Program-made: the position numbers and the translations under genes
In this document: positions 34,969 to 43,127 of the stretch, piece after piece
Layout: each line of letters opens with the position of its first letter
Position numbering within the stretch: position 1 is the first letter of the stretch
Notes under the pieces: model-generated
Told to the model about the DNA's origin: nothing
Database searches by the model: none
The model's input: only the letters and a program-made list of their open reading frames with translations
Origin: Pseudomonas cerasi
GTDB lineage: Bacteria; Pseudomonadota; Gammaproteobacteria; Pseudomonadales; Pseudomonadaceae
Reading direction: 5' to 3'
DNA: 64,000 nt
Assembly: GCF_900074915.1 (NCBI RefSeq)
Contig: NZ_LT222319.1
Location: forward strand, 4,311,001-4,375,000

Positions 34969-35187
34969 ATGTATGTTTGCCTCTGCCAAGGTGTCACCGA
35001 CGGTCAAATCCGAGATGCAATTCTGGAAGGCTGCTGCAGTTATCGTGAAGTCCGTGAAACACTGGGCGTTGCGAGTAAATGTGGAAAATGCGCCTGCCTG
35101 GCAAAGGAAGTGGTGCGTGATACGCTGACCGAGCTGCAAACCAGCCATGCCTTGCTGGCCTATCCAGCAAAATTTTCAGCTGCTTGA
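34969..35187 (+). CDS. bfd: bacterioferritin-associated ferredoxin
   Basis: 72 residues. The [2Fe-2S] ligands are in YVCLCQGVTD (C4, C6) and SKCGKCAC (the CxxC near residue 38-41). Bfd docks on bacterioferritin at the heme and passes electrons so stored ferric iron can be released under iron starvation. It lies directly upstream of the bacterioferritin gene, with its own promoter, Fur-like site and terminator. Confidence 0.96.
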   Translation: MYVCLCQGVTDGQIRDAILEGCCSYREVRETLGVASKCGKCACLAKEVVRDTLTELQTSHALLAYPAKFSAA

Positions 35188-35203
35188 ATCCCCTCTTTTA
35201 AAG

Positions 35204-35229
35204 AACCGGACACCGCGTCCGGTTTTTTT
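35204..35229 (+). terminator. terminator of bfd
   Basis: AACCGGAC and GTCCGGTT pair around ACCGC and run into TTTTTT. Confidence 0.9.
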
Positions 35230-35387
35230 ATGCCTGTAATTCAAGCGCTTAGCGTCAAGATGCGGAACTCAAACATTCTTATTCCTATTTAATTTCACTT
35301 ATTATTCAACAACTTAGGTTTGACAGGCGTTTAAGCTCAGCTCACACTCGGCACTTATATACACAAGCCACCGGCAGGACCTCGAAC

Positions 35388-35858
35388 ATGAAAGGCGACA
35401 TTACCGTCATCCAGCATCTCAACAAGATCCTCGGGAACGAGCTGGTCGCTATCAATCAGTATTTCCTGCATGCGCGCATGTACGAAGACTGGGGTCTGAA
35501 AAAGCTGGGTGGCCACGAATATAAAGAGTCCATCCATGCGATGAAGTACGCTGACAAGCTGATCAAGCGCACGCTGCTTCTGGAAGGGCTGCCAAACCTG
35601 CAGGACCTGGGCAAGATCCTCATCGGTGAGCACACCAAGGAAATGTTGGAGTGCGACCTGAAGATCGAGCAAAAAGGTCTGGCCGATCTGAAAGCCGCGA
35701 TCGCTCACTTCGAGACCGTCGGTGACTTCGGCAGCCGTGAGCTGCTGGAAGACATCCTTGAGCCCAAGGAAGAGCAAATCGACTGGCTGGAGACTCAGCT
35801 GGGTCTGATCGTAAAAGTCGGTATCGAGAACTACCTGCAGTCGCAGATGGGTGACTGA
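35388..35858 (+). CDS. bfr: bacterioferritin subunit with heme ligand but degenerate ferroxidase site
   Basis: 156 residues, standard length, aligned without gaps to E. coli Bfr and P. aeruginosa BfrB. The heme-ligating Met52 is kept (HAMKYADKL). Of the six dinuclear ferroxidase ligands only Glu18 and Glu94 remain: position 51 is Ala, 54 is Tyr, 127 is Lys and 130 is Gln instead of Glu, His, Glu and His. The protein should still build the cage and bind heme and Bfd but not oxidise iron quickly by itself, so a second subunit encoded elsewhere is expected. Heteropolymeric bacterioferritins with split roles are known in Pseudomonas. A TTGACA box lies at 35320; a strong terminator follows. Confidence 0.93.
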   Translation: MKGDITVIQHLNKILGNELVAINQYFLHARMYEDWGLKKLGGHEYKESIHAMKYADKLIKRTLLLEGLPNLQDLGKILIGEHTKEMLECDLKIEQKGLADLKAAIAHFETVGDFGSRELLEDILEPKEEQIDWLETQLGLIVKVGIENYLQSQMGD

Positions 35859-35880
35859 TTCCCCCATAGCGCCGCAATGA

Positions 35881-35913
35881 AAAAGCCCGCCTCAATCGAG
35901 AGCGGGCTTTTTC
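35881..35913 (+). terminator. terminator of bfr
   Basis: AAAAGCCCGC and GCGGGCTTTTT pair across an 11-base loop; effective in either direction, serving bfr and perhaps grxD. Confidence 0.92.
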
Positions 35914-35984
35914 TTGTGCGTAAAACCAGGCTGGAGCGTACGAAGCGATAATCGCGACTATCGTGCGACGCTCTGCGCGAGGCT

Positions 35985-36311
35985 TTACTCGGCCTTGGCG
36001 GCGGATGCTTCCTTGACCAACGTCTGCAACGAACCGTCAGCCATCATCTCGGTGATGATGTCGCTACCACCGACCAGCTCACCGGCAACCCACAGTTGCG
36101 GGAAAGTCGGCCAGTTGGCGTACTTTGGCAGGTTGGCGCGGATTTCAGGGTTTTGCAGGATGTCGACGTAGGCAAACTTTTCGCCACACGCCATCAATGC
36201 CTGGGAAGCCTTGGCAGAAAAGCCGCATTGCGGAGCGTTCGGAGCGCCTTTCATGTAAAGCAGAATGGTGTTGTTGGCAATCTGCTCTTTGATCGTTTCG
36301 ATGATATCCAT
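35985..36311 (-). CDS. grxD: monothiol glutaredoxin GrxD
   Basis: 108 residues. The monothiol active site CGFS (APQCGFSAKA, about residue 29) with the preceding lysine (MKGAP) and TFPQLWVAGELVGG identify GrxD. It carries [2Fe-2S] clusters with glutathione for transfer. Its place beside bfd/bfr fits an iron-handling neighbourhood conserved in Pseudomonas. Confidence 0.97.
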   Translation of the reverse strand: MDIIETIKEQIANNTILLYMKGAPNAPQCGFSAKASQALMACGEKFAYVDILQNPEIRANLPKYANWPTFPQLWVAGELVGGSDIITEMMADGSLQTLVKEASAAKAE

Positions 36312-36399
36312 GGAGCACCTCGGCTGAAATATCCGACTCAGTTGTCGGCACGGTGGCGCATTGTAACGAAATCCCGAGCATGACGCTCTGTCTTGAGGC

Positions 36400-38508
36400 T
36401 TAACACGCCACGACCTTCACCGGTACGCCGTTCAACGCCGCGTTGCAGGACAGCGCGTCGAGTTGCCGTTCGTCGGTCAGGTCATTGGCACTGACGCCAG
36501 GCAGGCTCTGTGCGATCGCCATCTTTACTCCCGCACGTGAATGCCCCCAACCGTGCGGCAGGCTGACCACCCCGGGCATCATGTCCAGACTGCCCAGCAC
36601 CTGAACCTCGATCATCCCGACCCGGGAGCTGACGCGAACCTGCTGGCCGTCGCTCAGACCACGGCACGCGAGATCGTCAGGATGCATCAACAGCTGATGC
36701 CGGGGTTTGCCCTTCACCAGCCGATGGTAGTTGTGCATCCAGGAATTGTTACTGCGCACATGCCGGCGGCCAATCAGCAGCAACTCGCCGGTCTGGGGAG
36801 CAGGCTCGGCAGCAAAGCGCGCCAAGTCGGCCATGATCACCTCAGGCGCGGCCTGAATGCGCCCATTGGCGGTCTTCAAGCGCTCTGCAAGATTGGCCTT
36901 CAACGCCCCCAGATCAAGACCGTGCGGACGACTGTCCAGGGTTTCCAGTGACAGCTTATGGGGTGATGCATCGCCATAGAGACCTGCACGCAGCCCGCGA
37001 TCGATCATCTGCGCAGGCGGCAACGTGGGTTTCAGCGCTCGCTCGGCCTTGGCAGCAAAGGCGCTGGCCAGCCCGACGAAGATTTCCCAGTCGTGCAGCG
37101 CACCTTCGGGCTTGTCGAAAATGGCCCGATTGAAGCGCGTGACGTTACGCACGGCCAAGGTGTTGAAGGTGGTGTCGTAGTGATCATTCTCCAGCGTCGA
37201 GGTGGACGGCAGAATCAAGTCGGCGTGGCGAGTGGTCTCGTTGATGTAAAGATCGATGCTGAGCATGAACTCAAGCCCTTCGAGCGCCTGCTCCAGCTGA
37301 CGGCCGTTGGGCGTCGACAGAACCGGGTTACCCGCAACGGTCACCAGCGCGCGAACCTGCCCTTCCCCCTCCACGAGCATTTCCTCGGCCAGCGCCGAAA
37401 CCGGCAACTCGCCGCCATACTCCGGCAGGCCGGACACCCTGCTTTGCCACAGATTGAAATGACCGCCGGATGTCGAGCTGACGAGGTCGACGGCCGGCTC
37501 TGTGCACAGCGCGCCACCCACGCGGTCCAGGTTGCCAGTCACCAGATTGATCAGTTGTGCCAGCCAATGGCACAGCGTGCCGAAGGTCTGAGTCGACACG
37601 CCCATTCGCCCATAACACACCGCCTTGTCAGCGGCCGCGAAATCCCGCGCCAGTTGCCGGATCTGCTCGGCAGCAATACCGCAGCGCCGGCTCATGGCCT
37701 CAGCAGTGAAGCCGGCAATGGCGTGGCGAACCTGCTCCAGGCCGTCGACGGGCAAATGGCTCTCGCGGGGCAGCCCCTCCTCGAACAGCGTATTGAGCAG
37801 CCCGAACAGCAACGCCGCATCACCGCCCGGACGTACGAACAGATGCTGGTCAGCGATGGCAGCCGTCTCACTGCGGCGCGGGTCAATGACCACCAGTTTG
37901 CCGCCGCGCTGCTGGATCGCTTTCAGGCGCTTTTCGACATCCGGAACCGTCATGATGCTGCCATTGGACGCCAGCGGATTACCGCCGAGAATCAGCATGA
38001 AGTCGGTGTGATCGATATCCGGAATCGGCAACAGCATGCCGTGGCCATACATCAGGAAACTGGTGAGGTGGTGCGGCAACTGATCGACCGACGTCGCCGA
38101 AAAACGATTGCGGGTCTTGAGCAGACCGAGAAAGTAATTGCTATGGGTCATCAACCCGTAGTTATGCACGCTGGGGTTGCCCTGATAGACCGCTACCGCG
38201 TTCTGCCCATGGCGCTGCTGAATGGCGTAAAGCCGCTCCGCGACCAGATCGAACGCCTGCTGCCAGGCAATTGGCTGCCACTGATCACCCGTGCGCAGCA
38301 TCGGTTGTCGCAAGCGATCAGGGTCGTTCTGGATGTCCTGCAGCGCAACCGCCTTGGGGCAGATATGACCGCGGCTGAACGTGTCCAGCGGGTCGCCCTT
38401 GATCGAGGCAATGCGCGGCGCAGAATCCGCCTCCACGACGGTCTCGATCACAAGACCGCAAATGGCCTCGCACAGGTGGCAGGCTCGGTAGTGTTCAGTC
38501 CGGGTCAT
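36400..38508 (-). CDS. molybdopterin-dependent oxidoreductase (formate dehydrogenase/nitrate reductase superfamily)
   Basis: 702 residues from the ATG with TGAGG just upstream; longer in-frame starts exist at 38529 and 38586. The N-terminus has a [4Fe-4S] site CHLCEAICG...GHICPKA (about 9-53). Molybdopterin-guanine-dinucleotide binding regions follow (VYQGNPSVHNYG, LGGNPLASNG, VIDPRRSETA), and the C-terminal dinucleotide domain includes LIGRRHVRSNNSW and VSLPHGWGHSR. No Tat signal is seen, so it is probably cytoplasmic. The substrate cannot be assigned; no partner subunits are adjacent. Confidence 0.9.
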   Translation of the reverse strand: MTRTEHYRACHLCEAICGLVIETVVEADSAPRIASIKGDPLDTFSRGHICPKAVALQDIQNDPDRLRQPMLRTGDQWQPIAWQQAFDLVAERLYAIQQRHGQNAVAVYQGNPSVHNYGLMTHSNYFLGLLKTRNRFSATSVDQLPHHLTSFLMYGHGMLLPIPDIDHTDFMLILGGNPLASNGSIMTVPDVEKRLKAIQQRGGKLVVIDPRRSETAAIADQHLFVRPGGDAALLFGLLNTLFEEGLPRESHLPVDGLEQVRHAIAGFTAEAMSRRCGIAAEQIRQLARDFAAADKAVCYGRMGVSTQTFGTLCHWLAQLINLVTGNLDRVGGALCTEPAVDLVSSTSGGHFNLWQSRVSGLPEYGGELPVSALAEEMLVEGEGQVRALVTVAGNPVLSTPNGRQLEQALEGLEFMLSIDLYINETTRHADLILPSTSTLENDHYDTTFNTLAVRNVTRFNRAIFDKPEGALHDWEIFVGLASAFAAKAERALKPTLPPAQMIDRGLRAGLYGDASPHKLSLETLDSRPHGLDLGALKANLAERLKTANGRIQAAPEVIMADLARFAAEPAPQTGELLLIGRRHVRSNNSWMHNYHRLVKGKPRHQLLMHPDDLACRGLSDGQQVRVSSRVGMIEVQVLGSLDMMPGVVSLPHGWGHSRAGVKMAIAQSLPGVSANDLTDERQLDALSCNAALNGVPVKVVAC

Positions 38509-38640
38509 CACAGCCTCAGATCTTGTCATGGCAATCCGGTTGATTGCCGAACACTCACTATGCTGCCTTGCCATGCCCCGCGCCACTGATGTTCGGCCCG
38601 TGAATCGAGGGGCATCAGGCGCGCGGATGAGGTGGCCGAA

Positions 38641-38934
38641 TCAACCGCCGATAGGCGTGACGACCTTGCGCTGTTGCTGCATTTCGGCCACGGTTTCGAT
38701 CTGTTCCTGCGCCAGGTGGACGCCGGTCAGATCGCCGATCAGGCGCCAGTGCTCGTCGAGACCGGAGCTGATAGTGGCCATGCGATCAATCATGCGCCGC
38801 CCCGCCGTACGCGTGACTTCGTCCTCGCTGCGCAGCAGTTCGAAAGACATTGAGGTCATCGAGGCTGTCAGATGGGTAAGCGTGCGGGCGGTGAGCCCGA
38901 GCAACTCCGTTAATTGATGCTCTTTTGAGTCCAT
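38641..38934 (-). CDS. conserved Pseudomonas hypothetical protein
   Basis: 97 residues, mainly helical with regular hydrophobic spacing (LLGLTARTLTHLTASMTSMSFELL), probably coiled coil. It lies where P. aeruginosa has a small hypothetical gene upstream of argF. No signal peptide or known domain. Function unknown. Confidence 0.75.
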   Translation of the reverse strand: MDSKEHQLTELLGLTARTLTHLTASMTSMSFELLRSEDEVTRTAGRRMIDRMATISSGLDEHWRLIGDLTGVHLAQEQIETVAEMQQQRKVVTPIGG

Positions 38935-39387
38935 TCCCCCACCCCTCGATCAGTAATGTATCGGCAACGATTTATAACCCACGTCCGGGATTAAAGAAAC
39001 GGTCCTTGTTTCAAGCCCGTGAAGCGCATCCCATTAGGCAACGCCCGCGCAAACATGGACTGTTACAGGATTGGTACTAATTGCCAAGCGCTATTTGAGC
39101 AGTGTACAAATGCTGCCTTCTGAAAAAGTGCAGATGGCTGCCAACCTTCTCAGCGTAGCCAGTTTTTGCCCCGTCAATACAGAATAACGGCGTCCCTTCT
39201 ATCCGGGACGCCAGTAGTGTCCATGTTTCAGAAAAACGCATGCTATTGGTAAGACGCGACATTTTTTTATACCATCGCGCCTTTCTTATTCGTCGCCCCG
39301 TGCGGCTTCCGCCGCAGGTCTCGCCCGTTTTATCGATAAAAACCGGCTTTGATAACCTGCGGTCTGTTGCAGAAAAGGTAGTTAATC
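38935..39387. other. intergenic region upstream of argF
   Basis: No gene seen. It contains the ArgR-like site at 39246-39261 and a long leader. An unusual run of T followed by CGCGCC precedes a C-rich stretch before the argF ribosome site. Nothing else recognised. Confidence 0.5.
39246..39261 (-). promoter_or_regulatory. ArgR half-site upstream of argF
   Basis: Minus strand reads TGTCGC-GTCTTACC-AA, an exact fit to the Pseudomonas ArgR half-site TGTCGC-N8-AA. It lies about 130 bases before the argF start. In P. aeruginosa ArgR represses argF in arginine. A clear second half-site was not found. Confidence 0.6.
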
Positions 39388-40308
39388 ATGAACGCCAGGC
39401 ACTTTCTCTCGATGATGGATTACACCCCGGATGAACTCTCGGGCTTGATCCGTCGTGGCGTAGAGCTTAAAGACCTGCGAAATCGCGGTGTACTTTTTGA
39501 ACCGCTGAAGAACCGGGTATTGGGGATGATTTTCGAGAAATCATCGACACGTACCCGTCTTTCTTTTGAAGCAGGGATGATTCAGCTCGGTGGCCAGGCC
39601 ATCTTTTTATCCCATCGAGACACCCAATTGGGCCGCGGCGAGCCGATTGCCGACAGCGCGAAAGTGATGTCGCGCATGCTGGATGCGGTCATGATCCGTA
39701 CTTATGCGCACAGCAATCTGACCGAATTCGCCGCCAATTCCCGTGTGCCGGTCATCAACGGCCTGTCCGATGACCTGCACCCGTGCCAGTTGCTCGCCGA
39801 CATGCAGACCTTCCTGGAGCATCGCGGCTCGATCCAGGGCAAGACCGTTGCCTGGATCGGCGATGGCAACAACATGTGCAACAGCTATATAGAAGCGGCG
39901 ATTCAATTCGACTTCCAGTTGCGTGTGGCCTGCCCTGCCGGCTACGAGCCAAACGCCGAATTCCTGGCACTGGCTGGCGAGCGCGTCATCGTGGTCCGCG
40001 ATCCGAAAGCCGCAGTTGCCGGCGCACATCTGGTCAGCACCGATGTGTGGACCTCCATGGGCCAGGAAGAGGAAACCGCGCGGCGCAAAAAGCTGTTCGC
40101 GCCGTTTCAGGTCACGCGTGCCCTGCTCGACCTGGCTGACACGGATGTGCTGTTCATGCACTGCCTGCCTGCCCATCGTGGCGAAGAAATCAGTGTCGAC
40201 CTGCTGGATGATTCACGCTCGGTCGCCTGGGATCAGGCAGAAAATCGCTTGCACGCGCAGAAAGCGCTGCTGGAGTTTCTCGTCGCGCCGGCCTGCAAAC
40301 CCGCATGA
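39388..40308 (+). CDS. argF: anabolic ornithine carbamoyltransferase
   Basis: 306 residues. Carbamoyl-phosphate binding SSTRTR (about 52-57), HPCQ (about 130), and the ornithine loop HCLPAHRG (about 254) are intact. It makes citrulline for ArgG. Overlaps the next gene by 4 bases, so the ATPase is translationally coupled. Confidence 0.97.
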   Translation: MNARHFLSMMDYTPDELSGLIRRGVELKDLRNRGVLFEPLKNRVLGMIFEKSSTRTRLSFEAGMIQLGGQAIFLSHRDTQLGRGEPIADSAKVMSRMLDAVMIRTYAHSNLTEFAANSRVPVINGLSDDLHPCQLLADMQTFLEHRGSIQGKTVAWIGDGNNMCNSYIEAAIQFDFQLRVACPAGYEPNAEFLALAGERVIVVRDPKAAVAGAHLVSTDVWTSMGQEEETARRKKLFAPFQVTRALLDLADTDVLFMHCLPAHRGEEISVDLLDDSRSVAWDQAENRLHAQKALLEFLVAPACKPA

Positions 40309-41378
40309 ACCCGTTGCTGCTGAACCTGCGCAACCTCGCTTGCGGCTATCAGAACCAGCGCGTGGTGCAGGATCTGAACCTGCACCTCAACGCGGGTGAC
40401 ATAGGCTGCCTGCTCGGCTCGTCGGGCTGCGGCAAGACCACGACACTGCGCGCCATTGCCGGCTTCGAACCGATCCATGCGGGTGAGATCACTCTGGCGG
40501 GCGAAGTGATCTCCCGTCCGGGCTGGACCCTGCCGCCGGAGAAACGCCGTATCGGCATGGTGTTTCAGGATTACGCGCTGTTCCCGCACTTGAGTGTCGC
40601 CGAAAACATCGCATTCGGCATTCGCAACCACCCGAGCCTGGATAAAGTGATCGCCGAGTTGCTTGAACTGGTCAACCTCGGCGCGCTGGGCAAGCGCTAT
40701 CCACACGAGCTGTCCGGTGGCCAGCAACAGCGAGTGGCGCTGGCCAGAGCACTGGCGCCCGAGCCGCAACTCCTGCTGCTCGATGAACCCTTCTCCAACC
40801 TGGACGGCGAGTTGCGCCGGCGCCTGAGCCATGAGGTGCGCGATATCCTCAAGGCGCGGGGCACCAGCGCGATTCTGGTGACTCATGACCAAGAAGAGGC
40901 TTTTGCCGTGAGCGATCACGTAGGCGTATTCAAGGAGGGGCGCCTGGAGCAGTGGGACACACCTTACAATCTCTACCACGAACCGCGCACGCCGTTCGTT
41001 GCCAGCTTCATCGGCCAGGGCTATTTCATTCGCGGGCAGATGATGAATCCGGAATCGGTGCATACCGAACTCGGCATTCTGCGCGGCAACCGGGCATACC
41101 CGGGCGTAAGCGGTGCCGCTGTGGATGTCTTGCTACGCCCTGACGACATCGTCTACGCGCCGCACAGTGACCTGAAAGCACGGGTCATCGGTCGAACCTT
41201 TCAAGGCGCCTCGACGCTGTATCGCCTGCAACTGTCGACCGGCAGTCAGCTGGAAGCCATTTTCCCCAGCCACGCCGATCACGGCCAGGGTGAGGAAGTC
41301 GGCATTCGTGTGGCAGCAGACCATCTGGTGCTGTTCCCGGCACCCGGCAGCGTGGCTGTGCATACGCTCAACCACTGA
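40305..41378 (+). CDS. ABC transporter ATP-binding protein (FbpC/PotA-like)
   Basis: 357 residues. Walker A GSSGCGKT (about 38-45), LSGGQQQR signature, Walker B LLLLDEPFSNLD and VTHDQEEAF are intact. The C-terminal 130 residues form a TOBE regulatory domain (VLLRPDDIVYAP). This is the ferric/spermidine-type ATPase group, but no permease or binding protein is adjacent, so its partners are encoded elsewhere. Following argF directly is a Pseudomonas arrangement (also in P. aeruginosa). Substrate unknown. Confidence 0.88.
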   Translation: MNPLLLNLRNLACGYQNQRVVQDLNLHLNAGDIGCLLGSSGCGKTTTLRAIAGFEPIHAGEITLAGEVISRPGWTLPPEKRRIGMVFQDYALFPHLSVAENIAFGIRNHPSLDKVIAELLELVNLGALGKRYPHELSGGQQQRVALARALAPEPQLLLLDEPFSNLDGELRRRLSHEVRDILKARGTSAILVTHDQEEAFAVSDHVGVFKEGRLEQWDTPYNLYHEPRTPFVASFIGQGYFIRGQMMNPESVHTELGILRGNRAYPGVSGAAVDVLLRPDDIVYAPHSDLKARVIGRTFQGASTLYRLQLSTGSQLEAIFPSHADHGQGEEVGIRVAADHLVLFPAPGSVAVHTLNH

Positions 41379-41386
41379 GACGCAGA

Positions 41387-41857
41387 TCATTCCCTGCCGA
41401 TCGGGGCAAATCTGGCCTGGGTATATTCAGCCAGTACCGCTGGTGAAAGCTCGACCTCAAGTCCCCTCCTCCCGGCACTGACGTAAATGCTGTCAAAGCG
41501 CTGCGCAGTTTCGTCGATAAAGGTGCGCAGACGCTTCTTCTGGCCCAAGGGGCTGATGCCACCCAACAGGTAACCCGTCGAGCGTTGCGCCGCTGCAGGG
41601 TCAGCCATTTCGGTTTTTTTTGCCCCGGCAGCCTGCGCCAAAGCCTTTAGATCAAGTGTTCCGACGACCGGCACGACGGCGACCAGCAATTCGCCTTTTT
41701 CGGTACTGGCGAGCAGCGTCTTGAACACCTGTGCAGGTTCAAGACCCAGCTTTTCCGCCGCCTCCAGCCCATATGACGGCGCTTTCGGATCATGTTCATA
41801 ACTGTGAATGCGATGTTCGGCGCGATGTTTTTTCAGCAAATCCAGTGCGGGTGTCAT
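41387..41857 (-). CDS. ybaK: Cys-tRNA(Pro)/Cys-tRNA(Cys) deacylase YbaK family
   Basis: 156 residues from MTPALDLLKKHRAEHRIHSYEHD with GGAG upstream. The editing-domain core GLEAAEKLGLEPAQVFKTLL with catalytic-type Lys, then GYLLGGISPLGQKKRLRTFID, are diagnostic for YbaK, which removes Cys wrongly loaded on tRNA-Pro. Monocistronic, convergent with the upstream ATPase. Confidence 0.94.
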   Translation of the reverse strand: MTPALDLLKKHRAEHRIHSYEHDPKAPSYGLEAAEKLGLEPAQVFKTLLASTEKGELLVAVVPVVGTLDLKALAQAAGAKKTEMADPAAAQRSTGYLLGGISPLGQKKRLRTFIDETAQRFDSIYVSAGRRGLEVELSPAVLAEYTQARFAPIGRE

Positions 41858-42209
41858 GCAGCGCTCCAAAAGGTTCCGAATGCCCATCACTTTAAGCGAA
41901 GTAAAGTGAACATGCCTTGATTCACGCCACCTGCGACACTGATGGCCTTTTGGCAACAGCCTGAATTCCCCGGTGTAAAGCGGTCTTGCCGGGTCCTTGC
42001 GGGGTCCTGGCGATTTACTGACCGTTCGGTTCCGACCTTTGACAGCGTTGTTTCTTGTCTATATTTTTTCGTTTACGAATATTATCGAAAGCGGTTTTTC
42101 GGTATAACTCGCACCGGCGATCAGAAATGGGTTTTTTTCTGAGACGCACGAATAACGAGCACCCACGCCTGTCTCAGGGTGCCGAGACAAAAACAAAAAT
42201 GAGGTATCC
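41858..42209. other. glpF promoter region
   Basis: No gene seen. TTCGT-TT-ACGAA at 42068-42079 is a perfect-arm palindrome followed by TATTATCGAAA, a plausible GlpR operator set about 130 bases before glpF. GlpR assignment is inference; glpR is downstream in the same cluster. Confidence 0.5.
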
Positions 42210-43067
42210 ATGTCCATCGCACTAAAACAACCGACGCTCACCGGGCAATGTGTGGCTGAATTTCTTGGCACCGCCCTGATGATTTTTTTCGGCACAGGAT
42301 GCGTTGCAGCGCTCAAGGTCGCGGGAGCCACTTTCGGTCTTTGGGAAATCTGCATCATCTGGGGCATGGCTGTCAGCATGGGAATCTACCTCAGCGCCGG
42401 CATTTCAGGTGCCCACCTCAACCCCGCCGTCAGCATCGCGCTGAGTCTGTTCGCCGGTTTTGAAAAACGTAAATTGCCCTTTTATATCTCGGCGCAAATC
42501 GCAGGCGCGTTCTGCGGAGCGGGTCTGGTGTACCTGATGTACATCAGCCTTTTTTTCGACTTCGAACATGCTCACCACATCATTCGCGGCAGCGAGCAGA
42601 GTCTTGAACTGGCGTCGGTATTCTCGACATACCCAAACCCGGCCATTTCGGTCGGTCAGGCCTTTCTGGTCGAAGTGGTCATCACCACCATTCTGATGGG
42701 TGTGATCATGGCTCTGGGCGATGATAGCAATGGTTTGCCGCGCGGCCCGCTGGCGCCCTTGCTGATCGGCCTGCTGGTAGCCGTGATAGGCAGCTCGATG
42801 GGCCCACTGACCGGTTTCGCCATGAACCCGGCGCGCGACTTCGGTCCGAAGCTGATGACGTTCTTCGCTGGCTGGGGTGAAATGGCCTTCACCGGCGGTC
42901 GTGACATTCCTTACTTCCTGGTTCCGATTTTTGCGCCCATTCTGGGTGCCTGCCTTGGTGCTGCTGGCTACCGCGCGCTGATTGCGCGTCATCTGCCCAG
43001 CGCCGCTCCTGTTGAAAATGAAAAAGAGGCTCCTGTGGTTCGCGGCAAAGTTCAGGCTTCATCTTGA
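42210..43067 (+). CDS. glpF: glycerol uptake facilitator
   Basis: 285 residues with six membrane helices and the two aquaporin half-helix motifs GAHLNPAVS (about 68) and GFAMNPARD (about 204). The Asp in NPARD and surrounding residues fit a glycerol-conducting aquaglyceroporin. First gene of the glp cluster. Confidence 0.97.
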   Translation: MSIALKQPTLTGQCVAEFLGTALMIFFGTGCVAALKVAGATFGLWEICIIWGMAVSMGIYLSAGISGAHLNPAVSIALSLFAGFEKRKLPFYISAQIAGAFCGAGLVYLMYISLFFDFEHAHHIIRGSEQSLELASVFSTYPNPAISVGQAFLVEVVITTILMGVIMALGDDSNGLPRGPLAPLLIGLLVAVIGSSMGPLTGFAMNPARDFGPKLMTFFAGWGEMAFTGGRDIPYFLVPIFAPILGACLGAAGYRALIARHLPSAAPVENEKEAPVVRGKVQASS

Positions 43068-43127
43068 GCACCCCTCAATTTGAATCTCACTCAACTGAAT
43101 CCACCCAATAAATGCAAGGCAATCGAC

